In this document: positions 28,588-36,397 of the stretch, one piece after another
How positions within the stretch are numbered: position 1 is the stretch's first letter
Layout: every line of letters starts with the position of its first letter
Assembly (NCBI RefSeq): GCF_000963255.1
Contig: NZ_JYOV01000019.1
Span: forward strand, 1-64,000
Reading direction: 5' to 3'
Length of the DNA: 64,000 bases
Origin: Streptococcus infantis
Lineage (GTDB): Bacteria; Bacillota; Bacilli; Lactobacillales; Streptococcaceae
Program-made: the position numbers and the translations under genes
Notes under the pieces: generated by a model
Told to the model about the DNA's origin: nothing
Databases searched by the model: none
Seen by the model: the letters and a program-made list of their open reading frames with translations, nothing else

Positions 28588-28615
28588 ATTTTACCATTTT
28601 AAAAAACGAAGTCAA
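28588..28615 (-). promoter_or_regulatory. Promoter of the RT leader
   Basis: Minus strand: -35 TTGACT (28610-28615), 16-bp spacer, -10 TAAAAT (28588-28593); expected transcription start near 28580. It is the best sigma-A-like match in the region and drives the leader plus RT gene. Confidence 0.7.
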
Positions 28616-29039
28616 GTAATAATTAATTCACTATCTAACTATATTTAGTAATTATTTCAGAACTGATTAATCTTAAAATTAACTAACGATTCAAAGGATT
28701 CATACTAGACATATACTCCGTCCATCAGATAGAGACTCTTACTATTTTTAGATTTTAACTTTTCTAGCTTTAGAATACACCTAAACTTTAGGAAAAACAA
28801 CTATTCGAAAACTCAAAGACCTCAAAACTTTCTCAGATAAGCCATTCGAAGCTTAGAGCACCTGTAAGTTTATAGAATGACGATTGTTCTAAAGCTATAA
28901 TACATATAAACCTTAGGGAACAGACCTATTTTAAGTCTTGAATGCCTATCTCCCTATCTATTCAACGTCAAAAAGACTCATTCCCCCTTTCTCCTTAAAA
29001 TATGGTATAGTAGAATCATACTACTCAAGAGGAGTTTAC
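28616..29039. other. AT-rich intergenic region, no gene seen
   Basis: About 420 bases between two divergently oriented units. I see a small CCTAAACTTTAGG palindrome (28782-28794), a TATAGTAGAAT-type -10 for the plus-strand gene just before 29020, and no coding frame with a ribosome binding site. It marks the outer edge of the accessory island. Confidence 0.6.
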
Positions 29040-29660
29040 ATGTCACACGATAAAGAAATGAAAGCTGTTTCTCCCCTTCTACAGCAAGCAATTAATATTT
29101 CTTCCATCATCGGTGGAGTTGGTACTTTGATTTTCTGTATCTGGGCCTATCAGGCTGGAGTCTTGCATTCCAAGGAAACCCTATCTGCCTTTATCCAACA
29201 GGCCGGTATCTGGGGGCCACCACTCTTTATCTTTTTACAGATTTTGCAGACGGTTGTTCCTATCATTCCTGGTGCTCTGACATCCGTTGCCGGTGTCTTT
29301 ATCTACGGGCATATCGTGGGGACGATTTACAACTATATTGGTATTGTTATTGGTTGCGCCATTATCTTTTACTTGGTGCGTCTCTACGGAGCCCCCTTTG
29401 TTCAGTCTGTCGTCAGTAAGCGCACCTATGATAAGTACATTGGCTGGTTGGATAAGGGCAATCGTTTTGACCGTTTCTTTATTTTTATGATGATTTGGCC
29501 AGTTAGCCCAGCGGACTTTCTCTGTATGCTGGCAGCTCTAACCAAGATGAGCTTCAAGCGTTACATGACCATTATCATCCTGACCAAGCCCTTTACCCTG
29601 GTCGTTTACACATACGGCTTGACCTACATCATTGATTACTTTTGGCAAATGTTCGCCTGA
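29040..29660 (+). CDS. TVP38/TMEM64 (DedA-like, VTT domain) membrane protein
   Basis: 206 residues from MSHDKEMKAV (29040, AGAGGAG upstream). Several hydrophobic segments flank the VTT-domain signature: the re-entrant region PGALTSVAGVFIYGHIVGT and FVSKRTYDKYIGWLDK-like segment, here VVSKRTYDKYIGWLDKGNRF. Family members reside in the cytoplasmic membrane and are linked to lipid scrambling or undecaprenyl-phosphate recycling. The role of this one is unknown. It is one of the few plus-strand genes, apparently monocistronic, followed by a BOX element and a bidirectional terminator. Confidence 0.85.
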   Translation: MSHDKEMKAVSPLLQQAINISSIIGGVGTLIFCIWAYQAGVLHSKETLSAFIQQAGIWGPPLFIFLQILQTVVPIIPGALTSVAGVFIYGHIVGTIYNYIGIVIGCAIIFYLVRLYGAPFVQSVVSKRTYDKYIGWLDKGNRFDRFFIFMMIWPVSPADFLCMLAALTKMSFKRYMTIIILTKPFTLVVYTYGLTYIIDYFWQMFA

Positions 29661-29692
29661 TCACTAAAAAAAGTTGATCAAAAACTCAATTT

Positions 29693-29844
29693 TATACTCA
29701 ATGAAAATCAAAGAGCAAACTAGGAAACTAGCCGCAGGTTGCTCAAAGCACTGCTTTGAGGTTGTGGATAGAACTGACGAAGTCAGTAACATATATACGG
29801 CAAGGCGACATTGACGCAGTTTGAAGAGATTTTCGAAGAGTATT
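29693..29844 (-). repeat. BOX element (boxA-boxB-boxC), minus orientation
   Basis: About 150 bp matching the BOX repeat of pneumococcus and relatives. Read on the minus strand it runs from ATACTCTTCGAAAATCTC (boxA) through GACTTCGTCAGTTCTATCC (boxB) to TTTGATTTTCATTGAGTAT (boxC), with one boxB copy. Very similar copies lie at 31249 and 55797. Confidence 0.93.
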
Positions 29845-29863
29845 ATCAGAAAATGAAAAAAAT

Positions 29864-29910
29864 AAAACGCATAGTATCAAGGTTTTTCAACACCTGATAG
29901 TATGCGTTTT
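29864..29910. terminator. Bidirectional terminator between convergent genes
   Basis: Hairpin AAAACGCATAGTATCA/TGATAGTATGCGTTTT with one mismatch. It lies between the converging plus-strand TVP38-type gene and the minus-strand MFS gene and has A/T runs on both sides. Confidence 0.8.
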
Positions 29911-29945
29911 CTGATTATAAAAACTTTTTGCCCAGCCTCTTTTTG

Positions 29946-31100
29946 TTAAGCTTCTTTTTTCAATAGGAGAGAAACAAGGACTGATGTCGCAATCACCCAT
30001 GCTCCTAGAATGATAAAGGTCATTCGACCATCTGTAGTCACCAAGCCAATTCCTGAAAGAACAAAAGGTGTTAACGAGGCACCAAAACTACATCCCAAGA
30101 CAGCATAGGAAGTTGCTTTGTTAAGGAGCTTTGCTGGGATTCTTTCAGATATCAATTGAAAGACTGTCGTCAGAGCAATGCTATAGGCAAATCCTCCTAA
30201 GACAGAACCTGCAACGACAACCCAAAGAGAAGGTGAAAGAGCAATGATGATTTGCCCAATACCAAAGGTTACACCCGCAACCAATAACAATTTTTCCTTA
30301 AAGGCAGAGATGAGGAAAGAAAAGCTAATTCCCGCCAGAATCCCAATCAACTGCATGGCACTGAGTACCAGACTAGACAACTGAGCATCTCCAAAGCCTG
30401 CCTCAATCATGAGACTAGGAATACGGAAGGTAATAGCTGTATTGGTACATACAATGACTGCAGCACCGATAGCTAGAAAGAAAATCAACTGTTTCATGGA
30501 GCGAGTTAGTTTCGCTGCTTCTTCTGTCTTTTGCTTAGACTCATGAACTTCTTCTTTGTTATAAGGGACAAAGAGAAGGAAGAGTACAAGAACCACTAAA
30601 CCTGCTGCATAGGCTAGGAAGGTTGCAGTCCATCCAAAGGCCAAAAGCTGACCAACTGCCAGAGTCAAGATAGAGGCTCCCACTACCTCAGCTGATCCAC
30701 GAAAACCAAGCATTTGGATACGAGTTTTACCGTGGTACCGTTCACTGATGATCGAGATGGCCTTGGCGTTTAGCATCCCCACACCAATCCCAAACAGAAG
30801 ACGAGTAGCAAAGACAAAGTAGTATCCCTGATACCAGAAGGGAGCTATTCCGCTGATTGATAAAATCAAAAGTCCTAGGGTTAACTGGAGACGTTCAGGA
30901 AAAATCCGTTCTAAAACTCCATTTAAGAGGAGCATGGCCATAATCCCAAAGGATGGGAGACTAACTAGAAGTTCAACCTGACCTGTCGAGTAGCCCTGAT
31001 AATAGTCAAACATGGCTGGTAGGGCACTTGATATAGAAAATGATGTGATCAATACTAACGATAGAGAAAGTATACTCACTTTTTCCAAAAATTGTTTCAT
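29946..31100 (-). CDS. Major facilitator superfamily transporter
   Basis: About 384 residues from MKQFLEKV (31100, GAGG five bases upstream; an earlier ATG at 31115 has a poor ribosome binding site). Twelve hydrophobic segments are predicted in two halves separated by a charged loop (YNKEEVHESKQKTEEAAKL). The MFS loop 2-3 region and the RLLFGIGVGMLNAKAIS segment identify the superfamily. The substrate cannot be assigned; such streptococcal proteins resemble the cyanate/multidrug-type MFS exporters. Apparently monocistronic; a BOX element lies just upstream of its promoter region. Confidence 0.85.
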   Translation of the reverse strand: MKQFLEKVSILSLSLVLITSFSISSALPAMFDYYQGYSTGQVELLVSLPSFGIMAMLLLNGVLERIFPERLQLTLGLLILSISGIAPFWYQGYYFVFATRLLFGIGVGMLNAKAISIISERYHGKTRIQMLGFRGSAEVVGASILTLAVGQLLAFGWTATFLAYAAGLVVLVLFLLFVPYNKEEVHESKQKTEEAAKLTRSMKQLIFFLAIGAAVIVCTNTAITFRIPSLMIEAGFGDAQLSSLVLSAMQLIGILAGISFSFLISAFKEKLLLVAGVTFGIGQIIIALSPSLWVVVAGSVLGGFAYSIALTTVFQLISERIPAKLLNKATSYAVLGCSFGASLTPFVLSGIGLVTTDGRMTFIILGAWVIATSVLVSLLLKKEA

Positions 31101-31248
31101 TTTATCCTCATTCATTATTTATGTTAAGTCAAAAGAGCTAGATATTACTGTAGAGATCAAAGATTTCTTTCATCTAGTCCCTATCACTCTTTTAGCAAAA
31201 AGGTCCTTTCCTATCATACACTGTTTCCCAAAAATTGGCAAGCAACTG

Positions 31249-31398
31249 ATACTCAATGAAAATCAAAGAGCAAACTAGGAAGCGATCCGCAGGTTGCTCA
31301 AAACACTGTTTTGAGGTTGTGGATAGAACTGACGAAGTCAGTAACAAATATACGCCAAGACGAAGCTGACGTGGTTTGAAGAGATTTTTGAAGAGTAT
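31249..31398 (-). repeat. BOX element, minus orientation
   Basis: About 150 bp with the same A-B-C layout as the copy at 29693, starting (plus strand) ATACTCAATGAAAATCAAAG and ending GAAGAGATTTTTGAAGAGTA. It lies in the 373-bp gap between the MFS gene and ftsX, downstream of the ftsX terminator. Confidence 0.92.
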
Positions 31399-31413
31399 GA
31401 TTTATAAGTTCAA

Positions 31414-31464
31414 CATAAAAAGTAGGACCATCAGACTCGGTGAAGCCTGTTGAATCCTACTTTT
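31414..31464 (-). terminator. Terminator after ftsX
   Basis: AAAAGTAGGA/TCCTACTTTT inverted repeat (31417-31426 with 31455-31464) followed by TTTTTATG on the minus strand; it closes the prfB-ftsE-ftsX operon. Confidence 0.78.
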
Positions 31465-31488
31465 ATAGATTTTAGTAAACTATCTTAC

Positions 31489-32415
31489 TTAGATTTTCAA
31501 GAATCGACGCATTGAGATTCCTGAACCAAGTGAACCGATACAGATTCCGATGAGGAACAAAAGACCGATCATCAGTGGAATAAAGGTATCTGGGGTAATC
31601 AAGGATAGGTTTTGTCCAACCAAAGATGGGTTGACAGATTGGAATACTCGGTTATAGATAAAGTAAACCAAAACTGATGGAAGAGCTGCTCCCAACAAAC
31701 CAATAAAGGCACCTTCTAACAAGAATGGGCCACGGATGTAGCTGTTTTTAGCACCAACCAAACGCATGATTTGGATTTCACGACTACGTGAAATGATAGT
31801 GATACGAATGGTATTTGAGATCAAGAAGACCGCGATGAAAATCAAGAGTCCTGCAATGAACAATCCCCAAACACGGATGAAGGAAGCCAACTTGAAGAGA
31901 CGCTCCGTATTGGCACCACCGTCTTGAACCTCAGAAACTCCTTCGATTTTCTTAGCTTCTTCAGCGACTGGTTTCACATCACTTGGTGAATTGGTATCGA
32001 CAATGTAGGCATCATGAAGTGGATTGGCATCTCCTTCAAAAACCTTCCACTCGTCACCCATGGTTTCAGTCAACTTTTGGTACTGCTCTTCTTTACTTGA
32101 GAAGGTTACATTTTTAACGGCTGGCATAGCCTTGAGGGCATCATAAACCTTGTGGTAGTCATTGTTAGTGACTGTCTGGCCTTCTTTGACGATGGTTTCA
32201 CTATTGTCTTCAACGTCTTTACGGACATAAACCATGACGCGTACGTTGTTTTCGATATCCGTTGCCAATTTTGCAGTATTAAAGATAACTGAGGCAAAAA
32301 TAGCAACCAAGGTCAAGGTAATCATTACTGAACTGACAGCAGCAATGGTCATCCACCCATTACGCTTTAAACTCTTTAAAGCTTCGAATAGGTGGCGGAA
32401 AAATCTACTAATCAT
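31489..32415 (-). CDS. ftsX: Cell division protein FtsX
   Basis: Membrane partner of the FtsE ATPase; in streptococci it activates the peptidoglycan hydrolase PcsB at the septum through its outer loops. The 308 residues from MISRFFRHLF (32415) match the pneumococcal length. One N-terminal membrane segment (TIAAVSSVMITLTLVAIFAS) is followed by a large extracellular domain (about 50-175) and three C-terminal membrane segments of the FtsX/MacB fold. Its ATG overlaps the ftsE stop by 8 bp. A longer frame to 32478 overlaps ftsE and is rejected. Confidence 0.96.
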   Translation of the reverse strand: MISRFFRHLFEALKSLKRNGWMTIAAVSSVMITLTLVAIFASVIFNTAKLATDIENNVRVMVYVRKDVEDNSETIVKEGQTVTNNDYHKVYDALKAMPAVKNVTFSSKEEQYQKLTETMGDEWKVFEGDANPLHDAYIVDTNSPSDVKPVAEEAKKIEGVSEVQDGGANTERLFKLASFIRVWGLFIAGLLIFIAVFLISNTIRITIISRSREIQIMRLVGAKNSYIRGPFLLEGAFIGLLGAALPSVLVYFIYNRVFQSVNPSLVGQNLSLITPDTFIPLMIGLLFLIGICIGSLGSGISMRRFLKI

Positions 32416-33100
32416 CGTATCCGTACTCTCCTTTCGCTTCGTCACGAACCACACGACCATTCTCGATGGCAATGACACGGTGGCGCAAGGTATTTACGAT
32501 TTGGCTGTTGTGAGTGGCCATCAAAACAGTTGTCCCTTGAAGATTGATGCGCTCCAAAAGGTTCATGATTTCCCATGAATTATCTGGGTCCAAGTTACCT
32601 GTTGGTTCGTCGGCAATCAAAACTTTAGGATTGTTTACGATAGCGCGAGCAATGGCGATACGTTGCTGCTCACCACCTGACAATTCATTAGGGAATGAAC
32701 GAACCTTGTGTTTTAAACCAACAAGATCCAAAACTTCCATAACACGTTTTTTGATATTGCGACGGCTTTCACCGACAACCTCCATTGCGTAAGCAATGTT
32801 CTCATAAACAGTTTTCTTTGGCAAGAGTTTGTAATCCTGAAAGACGACGCCTACGTTTCTACGCAAAAGCGGGATATCTCTCTTTTTAATCTTAACAAGA
32901 TTAAAACCTGCAACCTGCAAACTTCCTTTTTCAACTTTAACTTCACGGTACAAGGCACGGATAAAAGTTGACTTACCTGCACCTGAAGGACCTACGATAT
33001 AGGCAAACTCTCCTGGTTCAATGTTCACAGAGACGCCACGTAGGGCTGTTGTCCCGTTGTCATACTTTTTGACAACATCTCTCATTTCAATGATCGACAT
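32408..33100 (-). CDS. ftsE: Cell division ATP-binding protein FtsE
   Basis: ABC-type ATPase of the FtsEX complex that couples ATP hydrolysis on the cytosolic side to activation of PcsB. The 230 residues contain Walker A GPSGAGKSTF, signature LSGGEQQRIAIARA and Walker B VLIADEPTGNLD. Begins 15 bp after prfB and overlaps ftsX. The order prfB-ftsE-ftsX is conserved in streptococci. Confidence 0.97.
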   Translation of the reverse strand: MSIIEMRDVVKKYDNGTTALRGVSVNIEPGEFAYIVGPSGAGKSTFIRALYREVKVEKGSLQVAGFNLVKIKKRDIPLLRRNVGVVFQDYKLLPKKTVYENIAYAMEVVGESRRNIKKRVMEVLDLVGLKHKVRSFPNELSGGEQQRIAIARAIVNNPKVLIADEPTGNLDPDNSWEIMNLLERINLQGTTVLMATHNSQIVNTLRHRVIAIENGRVVRDEAKGEYGYDD

Positions 33101-33115
33101 GTGACTTCCTTTCTT

Positions 33116-34211
33116 TTAACTAATACGCCATTTTAGATAGGCATCGATGAAACCATCTAAGTCCCCATCCATAACCTTATCTACCTGCGCAACTTCAAAA
33201 CTGGTACGGTGATCTTTCACCATGGTATAAGGGGTGAATACATAGGAGCGAATCTGGCTTCCCCATGTGATTTCTTTCTTATCCCCCTTAAGGGCATCTA
33301 CCTCAGCAGCTTTCTTTTCCTGCTCCATTTGATAGAGTTTTGCCTGGAGCATCTTCATCGCACGATCACGGTTTCCGTACTGAGTACGGTCAACGGTTGA
33401 TGCAACGACAATCCCTGTCGGAATGTGGGTCAAACGGACACCTGTTGAAACCTTGTTGACGTTTTGTCCACCTGCTCCACCTGAGCGGAAAGTATCCATC
33501 TTGATATCATCTTCTCGGATGTCAACTTCAATAGTATCATCCAACTCTGGCATAACTTCTACAGAAGTAAAGGAGGTGTGACGACGCTTAGCTGAGTCAA
33601 ATGGCGAGATACGTACCAGACGGTGAACTCCCATCTCTGACTTGAGAAGTCCATAAGCATTTGGCCCTTCAAAAGACAAGGTCACTGACTTAATACCTGC
33701 TTCATCACCAGCTTGATAATTCAAGACTTCAACCTTGAAACCTTTGGCGTTACCATAACGAGTATACATACGAAGAAGCATATCGCCCCAGTCTTGGGCT
33801 TCTGTTCCACCAGAACCTGGGTGAATCTCTAAAATAGCATTGTTATGATCATAGGGCTCTGACAAGAGCAGAGTCATCTCGTAGCTAGTCATCATCTGAT
33901 CTAGCTCAGCTAACTTCTCCACCAACTCATCTTTAACAGACTCATCCTCTGCTAAAAAGTCTAGTAAGATTTCAGCTTCATCCTGCAACTCCTCCATCTT
34001 ATGGAAAGTATTGTAGGTGTTTTTTAGTTCATTTAATTCTTGCGACGTTTTTTGGGCCGCAATATTATCGTTCCAAAAATCAGGTTCTGTCATTTTGTTT
34101 TCCAAAATGGCAATTTCTTCTTCTAACCCTTCGAGGTCAAAGAGACCCCCTAAAAGAAGCTAATTTTTCACGATTGGCGTCAATTTTTTGACGAATTTCT
34201 GAAATGTCCAT
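33116..34211 (-). CDS. prfB: Peptide chain release factor 2 (programmed +1 frameshift)
   Basis: Terminates translation at UGA and UAA. The gene starts with ATG at 34211; codon 25 is an in-frame TGA (34139-34137). The ribosome must slip +1 at CTT-TGA-C, stimulated by the internal Shine-Dalgarno-like AGGGGG just upstream, then reads [12 protein letters not shown] and onward to the stop at 33116, giving 364 residues. Visible are the stop-codon tripeptide SPF ([11 protein letters not shown]) and the catalytic GGQ (GAGGQNVNK). The frameshift makes synthesis depend on RF2 level. First gene of the ftsEX operon. Confidence 0.95.
34135..34153 (-). promoter_or_regulatory. prfB: prfB autoregulatory frameshift site
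   Basis: Minus strand AGGGGGTCTCTTTGAC: the Shine-Dalgarno-like AGGGGG is followed by a three-base spacer, CTT and the in-frame TGA-C. It matches the classical RF2 recoding signal except for TCT instead of TAT in the spacer. Confidence 0.93.
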
Positions 34212-34355
34212 ATATACTCCTTTTTTGTATCGTTTTATTATACCATAATTTTTCTTATTTATCTAATCGGTGTTTTTTAAAATTTCTTATCAAAATATTT
34301 CGATTTAAAGACGAGAAGGCTATTCTCGATCATTTAGTGTGTGAGAAATCGAAAA

Positions 34356-34414
34356 ACATCTCAGAGCAGATCAAGTTTCTTATCCAAAAAACATTGATCG
34401 ATTCTCTGAGATGT
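34356..34414. repeat. 59-bp long-stem inverted repeat
   Basis: Perfect 11-bp ends ACATCTCAGAG/CTCTGAGATGT with a further inner GATCAA/TTGATC pair. It lies in the 280-bp gap between prfB and the gene remnant at 34496 and has no T-run. It could be a small MITE-like or SPRITE-like intergenic repeat, or a processed transcript end. No other copy was seen in the window. Confidence 0.5.
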
Positions 34415-34495
34415 ATATAAATACTATTTTAAAAGAGAAGTATCTGACAGGTCTGAATACAGCACCTAATCAACTTTCTAACAAAGCAATTAAGA

Positions 34496-34723
34496 TCATT
34501 CTTTATCTGCCTTCAAAATCGGTTTTGTTTCAGCAGCTTCATCTTTTTCATTGACTTCTGCCGATTTTTCTTCCTTCTCTACTGGCTTATCAGAATCCTT
34601 CTTAGGCTTTTCTTGACTTCCCTGAACTTCTACTTTATCAGGATTCAAGCTCCAAATGCCATCTTGATTGACCTTGTAGCCATCAGGTCTTGTAGCATTT
34701 CTCAATAAGGAACCATAGCTCCA
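34496..34723 (-). pseudogene. C-terminal remnant of a secreted/surface protein
   Basis: Open from just after a TAG at 34724, reading WSYGSLLRNATRPDGYKV then NQDGIWSLNPD and a Lys/Glu-rich tail to TGA. The TPDGY-KV-x-x-DG-x-W pattern is typical of the last module of choline-binding-like or other streptococcal surface proteins. The acidic/basic tail is of low complexity. There is no good start codon or ribosome binding site (a TTG lies at 34705), so this is most likely the decayed 3' end of a larger gene. Confidence 0.45.
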
Positions 34724-34777
34724 CTAATCGCAATTTATTTCAATACATTGAATTTTTCATTTGCAATACATTCACAC

Positions 34778-35584
34778 TTACTTTCGATAAGCCTTTATAC
34801 TATGGCTATACCACTCCTGCATTTCTTTTGATGGCGGAGTCATATAATCTCCATACATCTGGGTTAAAAAGGCATCGTAGTTCTTTGGAATAGGCACCAT
34901 GCGACCTTCAAACTCTGTTAAAATCAGTTCTTTAAGGGTTCCTGCCGGAAAGACTTCTTTCATTTTTTCTTTTCCAACTCCAATGGCTCCTTCATAAGCA
35001 GGATTGTCTGTCACACTATTTTTAACTAACTCATCTATTTTCTTATAGAAATATCTCGGATTAACTAGTCTGAGAGGATACCAAGTACACAAGCGAAGGA
35101 AATCTTTTAATTTGCTATCTCCGTGAACCGCACGTTCTTTTTTGATATAGGCAAGCTGACGCAAGGCAACATATTTATAGCTCTTATCAACAATACTTAA
35201 ATCTGAAAATTGATCGATTGGAAAGACATCAATGAACAAACTAGTGTCATGGCGCTTATATTTTACGTTATCTTCAATTACAGTTGATGTATCTAAAATA
35301 GCTGCAAAATTATGGAAATACCATGAAGAGGTATCGTAAGAAAGAACACGATAAACAGGATGTTTGTCCTCCTCAATTGCTTTTAATAGACGCTCATAGT
35401 CTTTTCTATACAGTGAAATATCGATATCATCATCCCAGGGAATCATTCCCTTATGACGAACAGCTCCCAGCATGGTTCCATAGCTGAGGAAATAAGGAAT
35501 GTCATTTTTCTTACAAATTTTATCAACATAGTCCAAAATACCTAGTTGAATTTCTTTAATCTCATTTTTTTCTAAGTACTGCAT
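34778..35584 (-). CDS. licD2: LicD-family phosphocholine transferase (LicD2-like)
   Basis: Transfers phosphocholine from CDP-choline to teichoic acid precursor sugars. The 268 residues hold the LicD nucleotidyltransferase motif [24 protein letters not shown] (about 38-62; the DDDID aspartates bind metal) and the C-terminal YGDYMTPP motif. It abuts the preceding licD gene and is third in the order flippase-licD-licD, which is the order tacF-licD1-licD2 of the pneumococcal lic2 locus. Assignment of D2 versus D1 rests on that order. Confidence 0.85.
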   Translation of the reverse strand: MQYLEKNEIKEIQLGILDYVDKICKKNDIPYFLSYGTMLGAVRHKGMIPWDDDIDISLYRKDYERLLKAIEEDKHPVYRVLSYDTSSWYFHNFAAILDTSTVIEDNVKYKRHDTSLFIDVFPIDQFSDLSIVDKSYKYVALRQLAYIKKERAVHGDSKLKDFLRLCTWYPLRLVNPRYFYKKIDELVKNSVTDNPAYEGAIGVGKEKMKEVFPAGTLKELILTEFEGRMVPIPKNYDAFLTQMYGDYMTPPSKEMQEWYSHSIKAYRK

Positions 35585-36388
35585 TTAATCCTCCAATTTA
35601 TAGGCTTCAAATTCGTGACTATAAAACTGTTTTTCTTTTGGTGGGAGAGTCATATAATCACCATAATACTGCTTCAAAATAGCATCATATTGTTTCGGTG
35701 CTGAAAGCATCAGATGTTCAAAAGGAACTTCAATTAAATCTTCAAAAACTTCTTTGGCAAAGACTTCTTTTTCCTTAAACTTGGAAGGAATAAAAGCGAT
35801 ATATTTCCCATCTTTTACCCTATACTTTTGAATTTGCTGTTCAATTCGACTCGCAAAATAACGGGGAGAAATCGGACGAAAGATAAACCAGAAGAAGGAA
35901 CGAATTAAGTCTTTTAACTTACTATCTCCATAAACAATATTCTTATGCTTACTGAAGGACAATAACTTAAAGCTTTCCAACTTATAGCAAACATCGATAA
36001 CCTTAGTATCGTTGAAAGAATCCATTGGAAAAATATCAATGAAAATTCCAGAATCATACGTTTTTGTATTTCGTGTATCCACTATTCTCGTTGTCGAATC
36101 TACAACCTTTATAAAATTATTATAGTAGTGATCATCGGTTTCCAAAGCTAAAATCTTATATTTAGATTGTTCTTGATGAAATAACTGGATAAAACGTTCG
36201 TAGTTTTCACGGGTCATCGAGAGGTCTATATCATCATCCCAGGGGATAAAACCCTTGTGACGAATAGCTCCAATCAAGGTGCCATAATTGATAAAATAAT
36301 CAATATCATGCTTTTTACAAAACGAGTCAATAAAAGCTAAAATATCAAGTTCAATTTGTTTAGCCTCTTCGATACTTAATCTTCTCAT
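35585..36388 (-). CDS. licD1: LicD-family phosphocholine transferase (LicD1-like)
   Basis: Second member of the cluster: 267 residues, with [24 protein letters not shown] (about 36-58) and the C-terminal [14 protein letters not shown] motif. In pneumococcus LicD1 and LicD2 put phosphocholine on the two GalNAc residues of each repeat, allowing choline-binding proteins to dock on the surface. It lies nine bases after the flippase gene and is directly followed by the next licD gene, so the three are one operon with the promoter at 37906. Confidence 0.85.
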   Translation of the reverse strand: MRRLSIEEAKQIELDILAFIDSFCKKHDIDYFINYGTLIGAIRHKGFIPWDDDIDLSMTRENYERFIQLFHQEQSKYKILALETDDHYYNNFIKVVDSTTRIVDTRNTKTYDSGIFIDIFPMDSFNDTKVIDVCYKLESFKLLSFSKHKNIVYGDSKLKDLIRSFFWFIFRPISPRYFASRIEQQIQKYRVKDGKYIAFIPSKFKEKEVFAKEVFEDLIEVPFEHLMLSAPKQYDAILKQYYGDYMTLPPKEKQFYSHEFEAYKLED

Positions 36389-36397
36389 CTATTCCTC

